Below are positions 24,632 to 31,397 of a DNA stretch of 32,052 nt, piece by piece. The notes under the pieces are model-generated. The model had not been told where the DNA came from, made no database searches, and worked only from the letters and a program-made list of their open reading frames with translations. Within the stretch, counting starts at the first letter, position 1, and each line of letters begins with the position of its first letter. Location of the stretch: IMG/VR virus record IMGVR_UViG_3300021519_000039, positions 1-32,052 of that record; one strand, 5' to 3'. Made by a program: the position numbers and the translations under genes. Source of the DNA: a virus.

Positions 24632-24692
24632 TTGTTTCTCCTTAAAATTGACGTTCTAGGTCTACGCGGCGGGTAACCGCATAATTCCTGAT

Positions 24693-24710
24693 CTAAAAGA
24701 TCTCTTTTAG
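24693..24710 (-). promoter_or_regulatory. Hairpin at the expected 5' end of the 146-residue gene's mRNA
   Basis: CTAAAAGA and TCTTTTAG form an 8-base inverted repeat with a two-base centre, folding as seven pairs with a four-base loop. Late transcription from the motif at 24717-24723 should start near 24711, so the stem would form the very 5' end of the RNA. Such terminal stems slow mRNA decay in bacteria. A second small stem, GCGG-GTAA-CCGC, lies at 24669-24680. Confidence 0.45.
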
Positions 24711-24716
24711 ACAAAG

Positions 24717-24723
24717 TATTTAT
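24717..24723 (-). promoter_or_regulatory. Late-promoter -10 motif after the gp23 terminator
   Basis: The minus strand reads GATAAATACTTTGTC, with ATAAATACT matching the extended T4 late consensus. It lies between the gp23 terminator and the 146-residue gene, so it restarts transcription for the fibre array. Confidence 0.55.
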
Positions 24724-24755
24724 CCTAAAAGATAAAAGCTAAACATCAAGTCATA

Positions 24756-24781
24756 AAAATAGGGCCTTGCGGCCCTATTTT
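24756..24781 (-). terminator. Intrinsic terminator of gp23
   Basis: Minus strand: an 11-bp stem AAAATAGGGCC / GGCCCTATTTT closes a GCAA tetraloop, and the T tract continues (TATTTTTATG). The GC-rich core with flanking A and T tracts would also work in the other direction. It lies 22 bases after the gp23 stop. Confidence 0.85.
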
Positions 24782-24803
24782 CATTTTGTTACCTAAGTAA
24801 CTA

Positions 24804-25976
24804 TTACTTGAAGCTTACGCTTGTATCAGTAATAGCAACGTTGGCTAGGTAGTCAGCTGCGTTACCAAGTGACGATGCTGTGTTGCTTAGTTCAACATAT
24901 CCGTAACGTGTCATAAAGCTGACAGTTGGTTCGAATGTTGCTGGATCTAGTACAACACCGCTTGACATCAATGGAATGTATGGGCAGTAGAATGCAGGAG
25001 CATCGCTTTCGCTGGCACCCTTGTAACCAACGATAACGTTAGCATTGTCAGCAGCATATGTATTCACATAAACCTTCATTGCATTGTTTAGTGTACCAAC
25101 TAACTTGGTGTTAGTAGGAGCTTCAAATGCGCCTTCAGTTGTACGTGCAAATGCTGATGTTGTAGCACTTTGTAGGATGGTCAATGCAAATGGGCTAACC
25201 ACTGCATAGTTACCAGCACCACGACGTGTACGCTGAGCAATCAAGTTAGCAGCACGGTTGATTAGAACAGCTAGAGCAGCGTGTTCGTCACCAACGAATG
25301 TAGCAGTACCTGATACTTGAGTCTGATTATAAGTCTCAACAGCAGTACCGCCTAGGCTGTTTAGAGAAGCAAGAACTTCTTGATCAATTTCAGCGGTAAT
25401 TTCTTGTGCCAAAGCAGCCATAATTTCTGCTTCAACGTCGATACCATGCATAGACTGTGCGTCTTGTGCAGCCTCAAAAGTCCAGCGAGCTGATAACTTA
25501 CGAGTCTTGGCTTCAACAGTTTGCTTCAAGATTTGAATGCTTAGTCTATTACCAGCGGCACCTTCTAAAGCTGCTGTTACAGCGGCCTTACCAGTTGTTG
25601 CGCCTGAATATGCTTCAGCAATCTTGAATGGTGAAAGAGCTTCTTCACCTGCTACTGCACCGCTGGCACCTGAGCCAGAAGTATCTGAGTAGCGTACTCT
25701 TAGTGTGTGGATCTGACCCACGGGACCTGTCATTGGCTGTACGCCAACAAGTTCGTTTGCAATGACCGTAGGCATTACACGACGAATAACGGGTAGAATA
25801 ACACGGTTTAGTGTTGCGACATTACCAGCAGAAGTAGCACCAGCAGTAGCAGTCTCAGCGAGATACTTACGAGTATTCTCTAGAGTGGTTGCCATTACTG
25901 TCTTTTTATTGCCTTGAAGGCCTTCGAGAAGTGCTGCTTTTGTGTCCTGCCAGCGACTTTCTAGTAGTTCTGACAT
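24804..25976 (-). CDS. gp23: Major capsid protein gp23
   Basis: This 390-residue protein forms the hexamers of the T4-type head (HK97 fold). The typical N-terminal part SELLESRWQDTKAALLEGL is followed by NTRKYLAETATAG and RVILPVIRRVMPTVIANELV; MTGPVGQIHTLRVRYS follows and is strongly conserved among T4-like gp23 proteins. The end has FEPTVSFMTRYGYVEL. It is much shorter than T4 gp23 (521 residues), so loops or the insertion domain are reduced, and it is short even for marine relatives as I remember them. The prohead protease, which prefers L/I-x-E, could cut after E41 (LAE). It follows gp22 by ten bases, with AAGGAGAT before ATG at 25976, and ends at a strong terminator. Confidence 0.93.
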   Translation of the reverse strand: MSELLESRWQDTKAALLEGLQGNKKTVMATTLENTRKYLAETATAGATSAGNVATLNRVILPVIRRVMPTVIANELVGVQPMTGPVGQIHTLRVRYSDTSGSGASGAVAGEEALSPFKIAEAYSGATTGKAAVTAALEGAAGNRLSIQILKQTVEAKTRKLSARWTFEAAQDAQSMHGIDVEAEIMAALAQEITAEIDQEVLASLNSLGGTAVETYNQTQVSGTATFVGDEHAALAVLINRAANLIAQRTRRGAGNYAVVSPFALTILQSATTSAFARTTEGAFEAPTNTKLVGTLNNAMKVYVNTYAADNANVIVGYKGASESDAPAFYCPYIPLMSSGVVLDPATFEPTVSFMTRYGYVELSNTASSLGNAADYLANVAITDTSVSFK

Positions 25977-25986
25977 TATTATCTCC

Positions 25987-27081
25987 TTAATTTAATCCGG
26001 CTAGGCGACGAATGTCAATTACATTGTCGACTGCTATACTACTTGTTTGTGATTTACTATCACGGTTGCCTGTTACTTCTTTGCCTTCTGTTAATGTTGC
26101 CTTCTGCTTTGCTGGAGTATTGCCGTCGATAACTGCCGGTAGATACTTGTCAAACTGTGAGCGTAGCTTTCCTGTTTGAACTGATTCCAGTAAGTCTGCC
26201 ATGATTTCGCGTTGATCTTTGCCTAGTGGCGCAATCAAATCGTTCATTATTTCTTTTCTATTTGCAGTTTCTATTAGGCGTTGCTTTTCAACTTCCTTAG
26301 ACTCTGCAAGTGCTTTTGCTTTTGTTGCAAATGCTTTTACTTCTGCAAGTTGCTTGTCCTTAGCGGCAAGTACTTTCATTAGTTTAGCGGTGTCTGACTT
26401 TTCGTTTAAGTAACTAGTGCCATACTCTGCCGCAAATGATTCAAAGATCTTACGACCAAAATCGTTTTGTCGTGCTGCATCAATATCTTCTTTAAGCGAG
26501 CTAATTTCCTTCTTAAGGCCCTTAGCTACTGTTTCTGATACTAGTGTAGCACTTCTTTCGATAAAGTTTTGTTTAACCTTAGCGAAGTGTGTCTTAGCTT
26601 CACGTACTAAACGTACTTTTGTTTCAGCTAAGTCTTTCTTATCTTCGTAAAATTCTGCAATTTCGTGTGATAGAGCTTCTACAACAAATTCTTCTAGCTT
26701 GGCATGTTGTTCAGCCATTGCTTTCTTATCTGCATGTAGTTCTTGAATTTCTTTTTGTAGTTGGTTAACTACAAAACCCTTTAGAAGATTTGTATTTTCA
26801 CGCATTGCAACAGCATACTTTGCTTTTGCTTCTGCTAGAGATTTGCGATCATCAGCAAATTCTGCAATTTCTTCTGCTAGGCGCTCTGATAACAATGCAT
26901 CAATGGCTTCTACCATTGAGTTCTTGTCATGCTCATACTTCTGAGCGAACTCTTCGCGAAGTTCAGCAACTGCTTGCTGCTTATTTTCACGAACTTTTGA
27001 GTTCCAAGCTTCTTCAATATCTGCTCTGATCTCTTCCGAAACAACATTGTTTTCAAAGAGTGTCTTCAGTGCATCTAACAT
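25987..27081 (-). CDS. gp22: Prohead scaffold protein gp22
   Basis: This 364-residue, highly charged and almost wholly helical protein is expected to form the internal core on which gp23 assembles; it is then digested by gp21. It starts MLDALKTLFENNVVSEEIRA, followed by long heptad-rich coiled coil with internal repeats of the type L-A-E-x-K-x-x-Y/L, each preceded by an E-I-A/Q-E-F/L-x-x-D-K/R-K segment (about residues 70-160). The C-terminal part PLGKDQREIMADLLESVQTG then SQFDKYLPAV matches T4-like scaffolds. The C-terminal tail is likely removed. It is longer than T4 gp22 (269 residues). It lies between gp21 and gp23 in the T4 order; TAGGAGAA precedes ATG at 27081. Confidence 0.92.
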   Translation of the reverse strand: MLDALKTLFENNVVSEEIRADIEEAWNSKVRENKQQAVAELREEFAQKYEHDKNSMVEAIDALLSERLAEEIAEFADDRKSLAEAKAKYAVAMRENTNLLKGFVVNQLQKEIQELHADKKAMAEQHAKLEEFVVEALSHEIAEFYEDKKDLAETKVRLVREAKTHFAKVKQNFIERSATLVSETVAKGLKKEISSLKEDIDAARQNDFGRKIFESFAAEYGTSYLNEKSDTAKLMKVLAAKDKQLAEVKAFATKAKALAESKEVEKQRLIETANRKEIMNDLIAPLGKDQREIMADLLESVQTGKLRSQFDKYLPAVIDGNTPAKQKATLTEGKEVTGNRDSKSQTSSIAVDNVIDIRRLAGLN

Positions 27082-27100
27082 ATTCTTCTCCTAGTCTCGT

Positions 27101-27724
27101 TTACTGGAGCTTGTTGATGAGACTCATCAACGATTCCTTGAGGTACTTCTGAGCCTTTACATCGCCTCTAACTTCTTGTGCTATTCTGTATGCCTGATAC
27201 CCGCCACGATTATTCATTAAATGTTCATAAATTGGTGTTGGGTATGCACCTGGTGCGCTGGGCTGTGCCACTACGTCCACTGTGATTATTTCAAAGTCGG
27301 AAACTTCTCCGCTTCCATCTTCTTTAACGTTGCCACTACCTCTTGAAGAGACACCTAGTTTAACTCCGCTTTCCAGCATTGTTTTAACTAGGTTCCCCAT
27401 CGGTGTTGGTAGGATTTTTAATTTTCCGTAACCGTTTGGACCGTCCATCCACATTTCTGAAATCATGTGACTTACACGGTCTAAGTTTATATTAAGGCCT
27501 TCTGGATGATCTACTTCTCCAAGAACTGAGTAACCTCCACCAATTTGATCATTGAGCGTCTTGACAGCCCTGCCGATTTCATTTACAGGATACACTCGCT
27601 GATTAGCGTTGCGGATGCCGCCTTGGATAACAATCCCTTTCATAAAAAGGTTCTTGCCATCGTCAACGGATTCTACAACAATCCTTGCTTGGTCAAAGCT
27701 CAAATTCTCTCGTAAGTTTATCAT
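27101..27724 (-). CDS. gp21: Prohead core protease gp21
   Basis: This 207-residue serine-type protease of the T4 prohead (MEROPS S80 family) matures scaffold, core and capsid proteins. Candidate catalytic residues are H73 in LGEVDHPEG and S126 or S127 in GVSSRGSG, in the order known for T4 gp21 (His85, Ser140). Conserved flanks are NQRVYP near 41 and VVAQPSAPGA near 151. The length is close to T4 gp21 (212). I place the start at ATG 27724: AAGGAA lies five bases before it, whereas an in-frame TTG one codon earlier would be too close. It follows the gp67-like gene and precedes gp22. Confidence 0.92.
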   Translation of the reverse strand: MINLRENLSFDQARIVVESVDDGKNLFMKGIVIQGGIRNANQRVYPVNEIGRAVKTLNDQIGGGYSVLGEVDHPEGLNINLDRVSHMISEMWMDGPNGYGKLKILPTPMGNLVKTMLESGVKLGVSSRGSGNVKEDGSGEVSDFEIITVDVVAQPSAPGAYPTPIYEHLMNNRGGYQAYRIAQEVRGDVKAQKYLKESLMSLINKLQ

Positions 27725-27736
27725 CAAACTTCCTTA

Positions 27737-28675
27737 TTACTTGCCGCCAATTATAGACTTCTTATTAGCAGCAGTGTCGCCTGCGCCCTTCTTTTCAGCG
27801 CCATGGCCTTTTGGCATAGGCTTGTTTGCTTTAGCTGCCTTGCCACCTGGTACGTTGATGTTCCCGGTACTCATGTCCTTCTCAGAACCCTTTAGCAAAC
27901 CATTGCCTTTTAACTGGCCTTTGTTTGCTTCTACAGGACTCTTTTCAGTTCCTGCTTGAGCTAAGTTCTTAGCAGTGCCACCCATATCATTCTTGCTAGC
28001 TACGGTTGACTTAGTATTAGCACCGTTGTCTCCCATTTTAGGGGATACTTTTTCAACGTATTCACGCATCTGTTCACCAGCGGATAGTGGAGTAATCTTT
28101 GCAGTGTAAGGAGCAGCAGTAGATTCTTCTTCTGGAGCTTCTTCTTCGTCACCGCCCATATCACCCATGTCGTCATCACCGCTCATGTCCATGTCGTCAT
28201 CACCACCCATGTCTTCGCCTTCTTCTCCAGCCATTAGCTTTTCAAATTCAGCTTTTAGATCTTCTAGGGCATCTTCTAGGTCTTCAACGCGATCTTCAAC
28301 ATCGCCTTCTCCACCCATATCGTCATCACCTTCTTCGTCGTCGCTACCAATATCGCTCATCATGTCGTCAGCTGGGTCGCCGCCCATGTCGGCCATTGGA
28401 TCTGCTTCTACTTCAAACTCATCAAGGTTAAAATCTTCGTTAGTTTCTTCGTCATCGTCTTCCTCTGAAGATTCGTCTACTTTATCTTCGTCTTCTTCTT
28501 CGTCTTTGGAAGCTTCGTCTACTTCATCGTCGATATCTTCGTCGTCTTCTAGTAGATTTTCATAAATTTCACGTGACTTTTCCACAACTAACTCGTGGAA
28601 TATAGCTTCAGCTCCGTCCTTATCTTCATTGATAAGACGTTCTAGCATTTCTTCAAACTTTTTACGATCGGCCAT
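27737..28675 (-). CDS. Acidic/basic prohead core protein, gp67-like
   Basis: A 312-residue protein of extreme composition. Residues 1-45 (MADRKKFEEMLERLINEDKD, then AEAIFHELVVEKSREIYENL) resemble the start of T4 gp67. Residues about 42-180 are dominated by Asp and Glu with MGGDDDM-type repeats, holding one short coiled coil (VEDLEDALEDLKAEFEKLM). From about 190 the charge turns basic: KVSPKMGDNGANTKSTVA and a Lys-rich end. Known family context: gp67 and gp68 are an acidic and a basic prohead-core protein of T4 between gp20 and gp21, and this gene sits in that place. It may combine both roles. TAGGAGAA precedes ATG at 28675. Confidence 0.65.
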   Translation of the reverse strand: MADRKKFEEMLERLINEDKDGAEAIFHELVVEKSREIYENLLEDDEDIDDEVDEASKDEEEDEDKVDESSEEDDDEETNEDFNLDEFEVEADPMADMGGDPADDMMSDIGSDDEEGDDDMGGEGDVEDRVEDLEDALEDLKAEFEKLMAGEEGEDMGGDDDMDMSGDDDMGDMGGDEEEAPEEESTAAPYTAKITPLSAGEQMREYVEKVSPKMGDNGANTKSTVASKNDMGGTAKNLAQAGTEKSPVEANKGQLKGNGLLKGSEKDMSTGNINVPGGKAAKANKPMPKGHGAEKKGAGDTAANKKSIIGGK

Positions 28676-28752
28676 TCTATTCTCCTATAAATGTTTGTAT
28701 ACCATACGGGATGGTAAGGCTGTCATTTTTATTTAGTGTTAATGCGAAAATA

Positions 28753-28792
28753 TGCGCACAAATAGGCTCAAAGTGAGTCAATTTGGTGCGCA
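28753..28792 (-). other. 40-base near-perfect hairpin at the stop of the DUF115-like gene
   Basis: The outer arms TGCGCA-CAAAT (28753-28763) and ATTTG-G-TGCGCA (28781-28792) pair with one bulge. An inner stem GGCTCA/TGAGTC (28765-28770 with 28774-28779, one G-U pair) closes a three-base loop. The TGA stop lies in the inner stem. On the minus strand it is followed by ATATTTTCG, a weak T tract, so a partial terminator or an mRNA processing/stability element is likely. Confidence 0.55.
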
Positions 28793-29385
28793 GCATCTAT
28801 AGTGGTGAATTTTTTATTAAATTCTGCCACGGTAATATGTTCTAAATTAGATAGTGTTTGAAAGTCTTTAGGTATAAAACTATCTTCCTCTACTACTCTT
28901 ATATATCTTTTTTTAGAAAATTTCTGTATTGTTGCTACTGTTTGTTTAAGCCAATTACCATAGTATGTAGCTTTTTCTTCTTTTCTTTTATAGTTGTCTG
29001 TACCAGCATATATGTTGTTAACTTGTTCTAATTCTCTTCCTACGCCTACATAATCAAACCCTAAGATATAAATTTCTTTATTTTTATGTTCTGAAGCTAA
29101 CCATAGTGCTGTAGGACCTGAACTCCATCCTTTACTAGGACTAAAGAAGTTTAATCCTGACATTTTATCAAACAATTTATTTTCATTAGTCCAAACAGGA
29201 ACTTTGTACTGATACCGTGCTTTATCTAATTCAATTATCATTTTTGAATCAACTGCGATTAAAAAATCAGGATCAAAATCTCTGTAAATCGCATTACAAG
29301 CGTAGATCTTTCCAAATTTTCTAAGAGGGTCTAGTGATATTGGAGAGCGACTTGTGCCGTTACCTAATACAAATGCTGTTGCCAA
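28768..29385 (-). CDS. DUF115/MptE-like Rossmann protein, possible sugar-transfer enzyme
   Basis: This 205-residue protein has AFVLGNGTSR at its start, a nucleotide-binding-type loop. IYACNAIYRDFDPDFLIAVD follows near residue 28, and then GWSSGPTALWLASEH with EIYILGFDYVG (about residues 86-115), which is the signature of the DUF115/MptE-like family (PF01973 type). Members of that family include motility-protein glycosylation enzymes and pterin diphosphokinases, so a phosphate- or sugar-transfer role is possible. It uses TTG at 29385 as start: a stop codon precedes it in frame and GGAG lies eight bases upstream. T4 has no such gene between gp20 and gp21. It may modify the virion or be an accessory gene. 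Confidence 0.55.
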   Translation of the reverse strand: MATAFVLGNGTSRSPISLDPLRKFGKIYACNAIYRDFDPDFLIAVDSKMIIELDKARYQYKVPVWTNENKLFDKMSGLNFFSPSKGWSSGPTALWLASEHKNKEIYILGFDYVGVGRELEQVNNIYAGTDNYKRKEEKATYYGNWLKQTVATIQKFSKKRYIRVVEEDSFIPKDFQTLSNLEHITVAEFNKKFTTIDAAHQIDSL

Positions 29386-29388
29386 TTA

Positions 29389-29637
29389 TCATACTCCGCC
29401 TTCGGTTGCATTGGCGGAAATGCCATACATTTGCTTAATAAAGTCAAGCTCTGCTGCTTTATCTTTGTTATGTAGTTCAGCACCTTTACGGATACGATTA
29501 ATTTGCATTAAAGTTAGGCGAGTCTTACGTGTATCATCAAAATCAACAGGAGACTGATCGTATTCTGGCTCATAACGATCGTCCTCAGTTGGCTCTACTG
29601 TTTCTTTATCAAAATAAAATAGTTCACGTAATATCAT
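29389..29637 (-). CDS. Small conserved protein between portal and core genes
   Basis: This 82-residue protein begins MILRELFYFDKETVEPTEDD, is acidic in the first half, then has a helix-rich RKTRLTLMQINRIRKGAELH and a closing LDFIKQMYGISA. A similar short protein follows gp20 in marine T4-like phages as I remember; by position it would correspond to the T4 gp67/gp68 slot. Its function is not established; a role in the prohead core or portal initiation is an inference. ATG at 29637 lies eight bases after the gp20 stop with no Shine-Dalgarno sequence. A late-type motif sits so close that its transcript would begin at the ATG. It ends three bases before the TTG-started gene. Confidence 0.6.
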   Translation of the reverse strand: MILRELFYFDKETVEPTEDDRYEPEYDQSPVDFDDTRKTRLTLMQINRIRKGAELHNKDKAAELDFIKQMYGISANATEGGV

Positions 29638-29642
29638 GTTAG

Positions 29643-29649
29643 TATTTAT
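29643..29649 (-). promoter_or_regulatory. Late-promoter -10 motif overlapping the gp20 stop
   Basis: The minus strand reads GCATAAATACTAACATG, with ATAAATACT matching the extended T4 late consensus and containing the gp20 TAA. Only five bases separate the motif from ATG at 29637, so transcripts would start at or very near the start codon. Confidence 0.45.
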
Positions 29650-31385
29650 GCCGTTGGTGCTGTAGCGGGTACTGCTGCTGCACCGCCTGTTGCTACTGCT
29701 GGTTCACCTCCACCAACACCTTCTGCTTCAGGAGATTGTATCTCAGCTGTGTCTTCTACGCCGCCAAGATCTTGATCTATACCTGCTGAACTAATACCTG
29801 CACTGCGCATTTCACCCGATGCGTCTGTTGCAGGCTGTTCTAGATTTTCATCATTCTCTTCTCTCCATAAACGTTCATTTTCAGCAAGCTCTTCATCAGT
29901 CATACCTAAGAAACGTTTCATAGCAAATCTATTTGATACGTATGGTATTGCTGACATCTGTGTATATGTTGGTACGCGAGCGTTATCAATTTCTGCCTGA
30001 CGATAGCTAGCAAAGTTTTGTGGTGGTTGAAATCTAAGATCAAACATGTTAGTATCAATGTTGACCCCTTTATCTAATAGATAGCGTTTAAACTCTGTAT
30101 CAAATTCGCTTGATACTAGCCCTTGAAGTCTTTCGCAATAGTTGTTAAAACGTAATTCTTGAATGTATGCTGTTCCTACACGCCCATCGTTATATTGTGC
30201 CGCACTGTCGTCTGCACCTGTGGGCAAATAACTACTAGGAATACGTAATCCACGTACTAGCTTATTAGTAAAGTAACGTAGATCATCAATCTCACCTAGG
30301 TTAGTACCGCCTGGTAGTGTTTCAACTTTACTGCCACGACCTTCTGCTGTTTGTGGAAAGAAGTAGTCTTCATTAATTGATAACGGATTATAAGCACTAT
30401 CAATTACGTTTGCGCCGCCGCCTGTTTGGCTTGGAATACGTCTTTGATGTATTTCAGTTTTTACTCGTTCAACAAATTTCATTGCCAAATGACTAGGCAT
30501 ATTACCAACATCAACGTAAAAAACGCGACGTTCAGGAGCTCGCTGTACACGGTATATAATAATCGCATCTTCTAGCAATTCCTTCTGCTTGTACACTTTA
30601 AAAATAATTTCAAGTAAACTATTTCCAAAAGGATAGTTGTTGTCTAATCCTTCGCTAAGACTCAAATGTACTACGTGTTTTGCATCTACTGTGATTTCAT
30701 TAATATCGTTTTGAAATCTTGAACCTGTTGATTGAGCATTAGTTACACCAACCATGCCTCTTACACCACCTGTAAGATATCCGTTGCCGCCGCCAGTAAC
30801 ATTACCATTTGTTTGGTAGGGAGTAGTTGCAACAGCTTCTATAAAGTTTAGATTAAAGTTTTTAACAACATACTGTTCAGGAGTTTTACCTTCTGATTCG
30901 TTAACAATAATTTTAGTTATGTTAGCAGGATCAACGTGAAACCATCTTTTAGTTTCAGGATCTCTAATAAAAAATTGATCACCATATTTAAAAACGTTGC
31001 GTAAGATTCTAAACATCTTTGTTTCAAAATCTTGTAACTTGTACCACTGCTGTAGGTACTGTTGAATAATAGTAATTTCTGTATTTGTAGCTTGATTCTT
31101 ATATTCAACAATAAAATTAGTTTTGTTTTGCTTATTGCTTTGTGTGCAAAATTCTGCTAGGATATCTAGGGCAGCATTAACTTCACTATCCATATCCATA
31201 ACATTGTATTGACCATAACGTTCGACACGATTTGGACTGCCAGTATAGACATCTGGTAAGAAACTTGAATAGTTTGTACGTGCAGGGCCAGGTTGTCCGC
31301 TAAATGAACGACTGCCTAGGGGAGAATAACTTCCGTTAGGATTGTCGCCTGTTGCTACTGGTGTGAAGAATTTTTTCCAACTCAT
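29646..31385 (-). CDS. gp20: Portal vertex protein gp20
   Basis: This 579-residue protein forms the dodecameric portal through which DNA is packaged and to which the neck attaches; in T4 it also starts head assembly. Typical gp20 text is YNVMDMDSEVNAALDILAEF (about residues 60-80), the stretch FRILRNVFKYGDQFF, LVRGLRIPSSYLPTGADDSA (about 380) and FASYRQAEIDNARVPTYTQM near 470, all regions conserved among T4-like portals. The last 75 residues are acidic and low in complexity, rich in Ala, Gly and Glu. Slightly longer than T4 gp20 (524). AAGGAA lies upstream of ATG at 31385, and its TAA is part of a late-promoter motif. Confidence 0.95.
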   Translation of the reverse strand: MSWKKFFTPVATGDNPNGSYSPLGSRSFSGQPGPARTNYSSFLPDVYTGSPNRVERYGQYNVMDMDSEVNAALDILAEFCTQSNKQNKTNFIVEYKNQATNTEITIIQQYLQQWYKLQDFETKMFRILRNVFKYGDQFFIRDPETKRWFHVDPANITKIIVNESEGKTPEQYVVKNFNLNFIEAVATTPYQTNGNVTGGGNGYLTGGVRGMVGVTNAQSTGSRFQNDINEITVDAKHVVHLSLSEGLDNNYPFGNSLLEIIFKVYKQKELLEDAIIIYRVQRAPERRVFYVDVGNMPSHLAMKFVERVKTEIHQRRIPSQTGGGANVIDSAYNPLSINEDYFFPQTAEGRGSKVETLPGGTNLGEIDDLRYFTNKLVRGLRIPSSYLPTGADDSAAQYNDGRVGTAYIQELRFNNYCERLQGLVSSEFDTEFKRYLLDKGVNIDTNMFDLRFQPPQNFASYRQAEIDNARVPTYTQMSAIPYVSNRFAMKRFLGMTDEELAENERLWREENDENLEQPATDASGEMRSAGISSAGIDQDLGGVEDTAEIQSPEAEGVGGGEPAVATGGAAAVPATAPTA

Positions 31386-31397
31386 AAGTTATTCCTT

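Noticed and set aside
28167-28565. Serine-rich 132-residue frame on the plus strand
   Set aside because: It mirrors the Asp/Glu codons of the acidic core protein and has no ribosome site.
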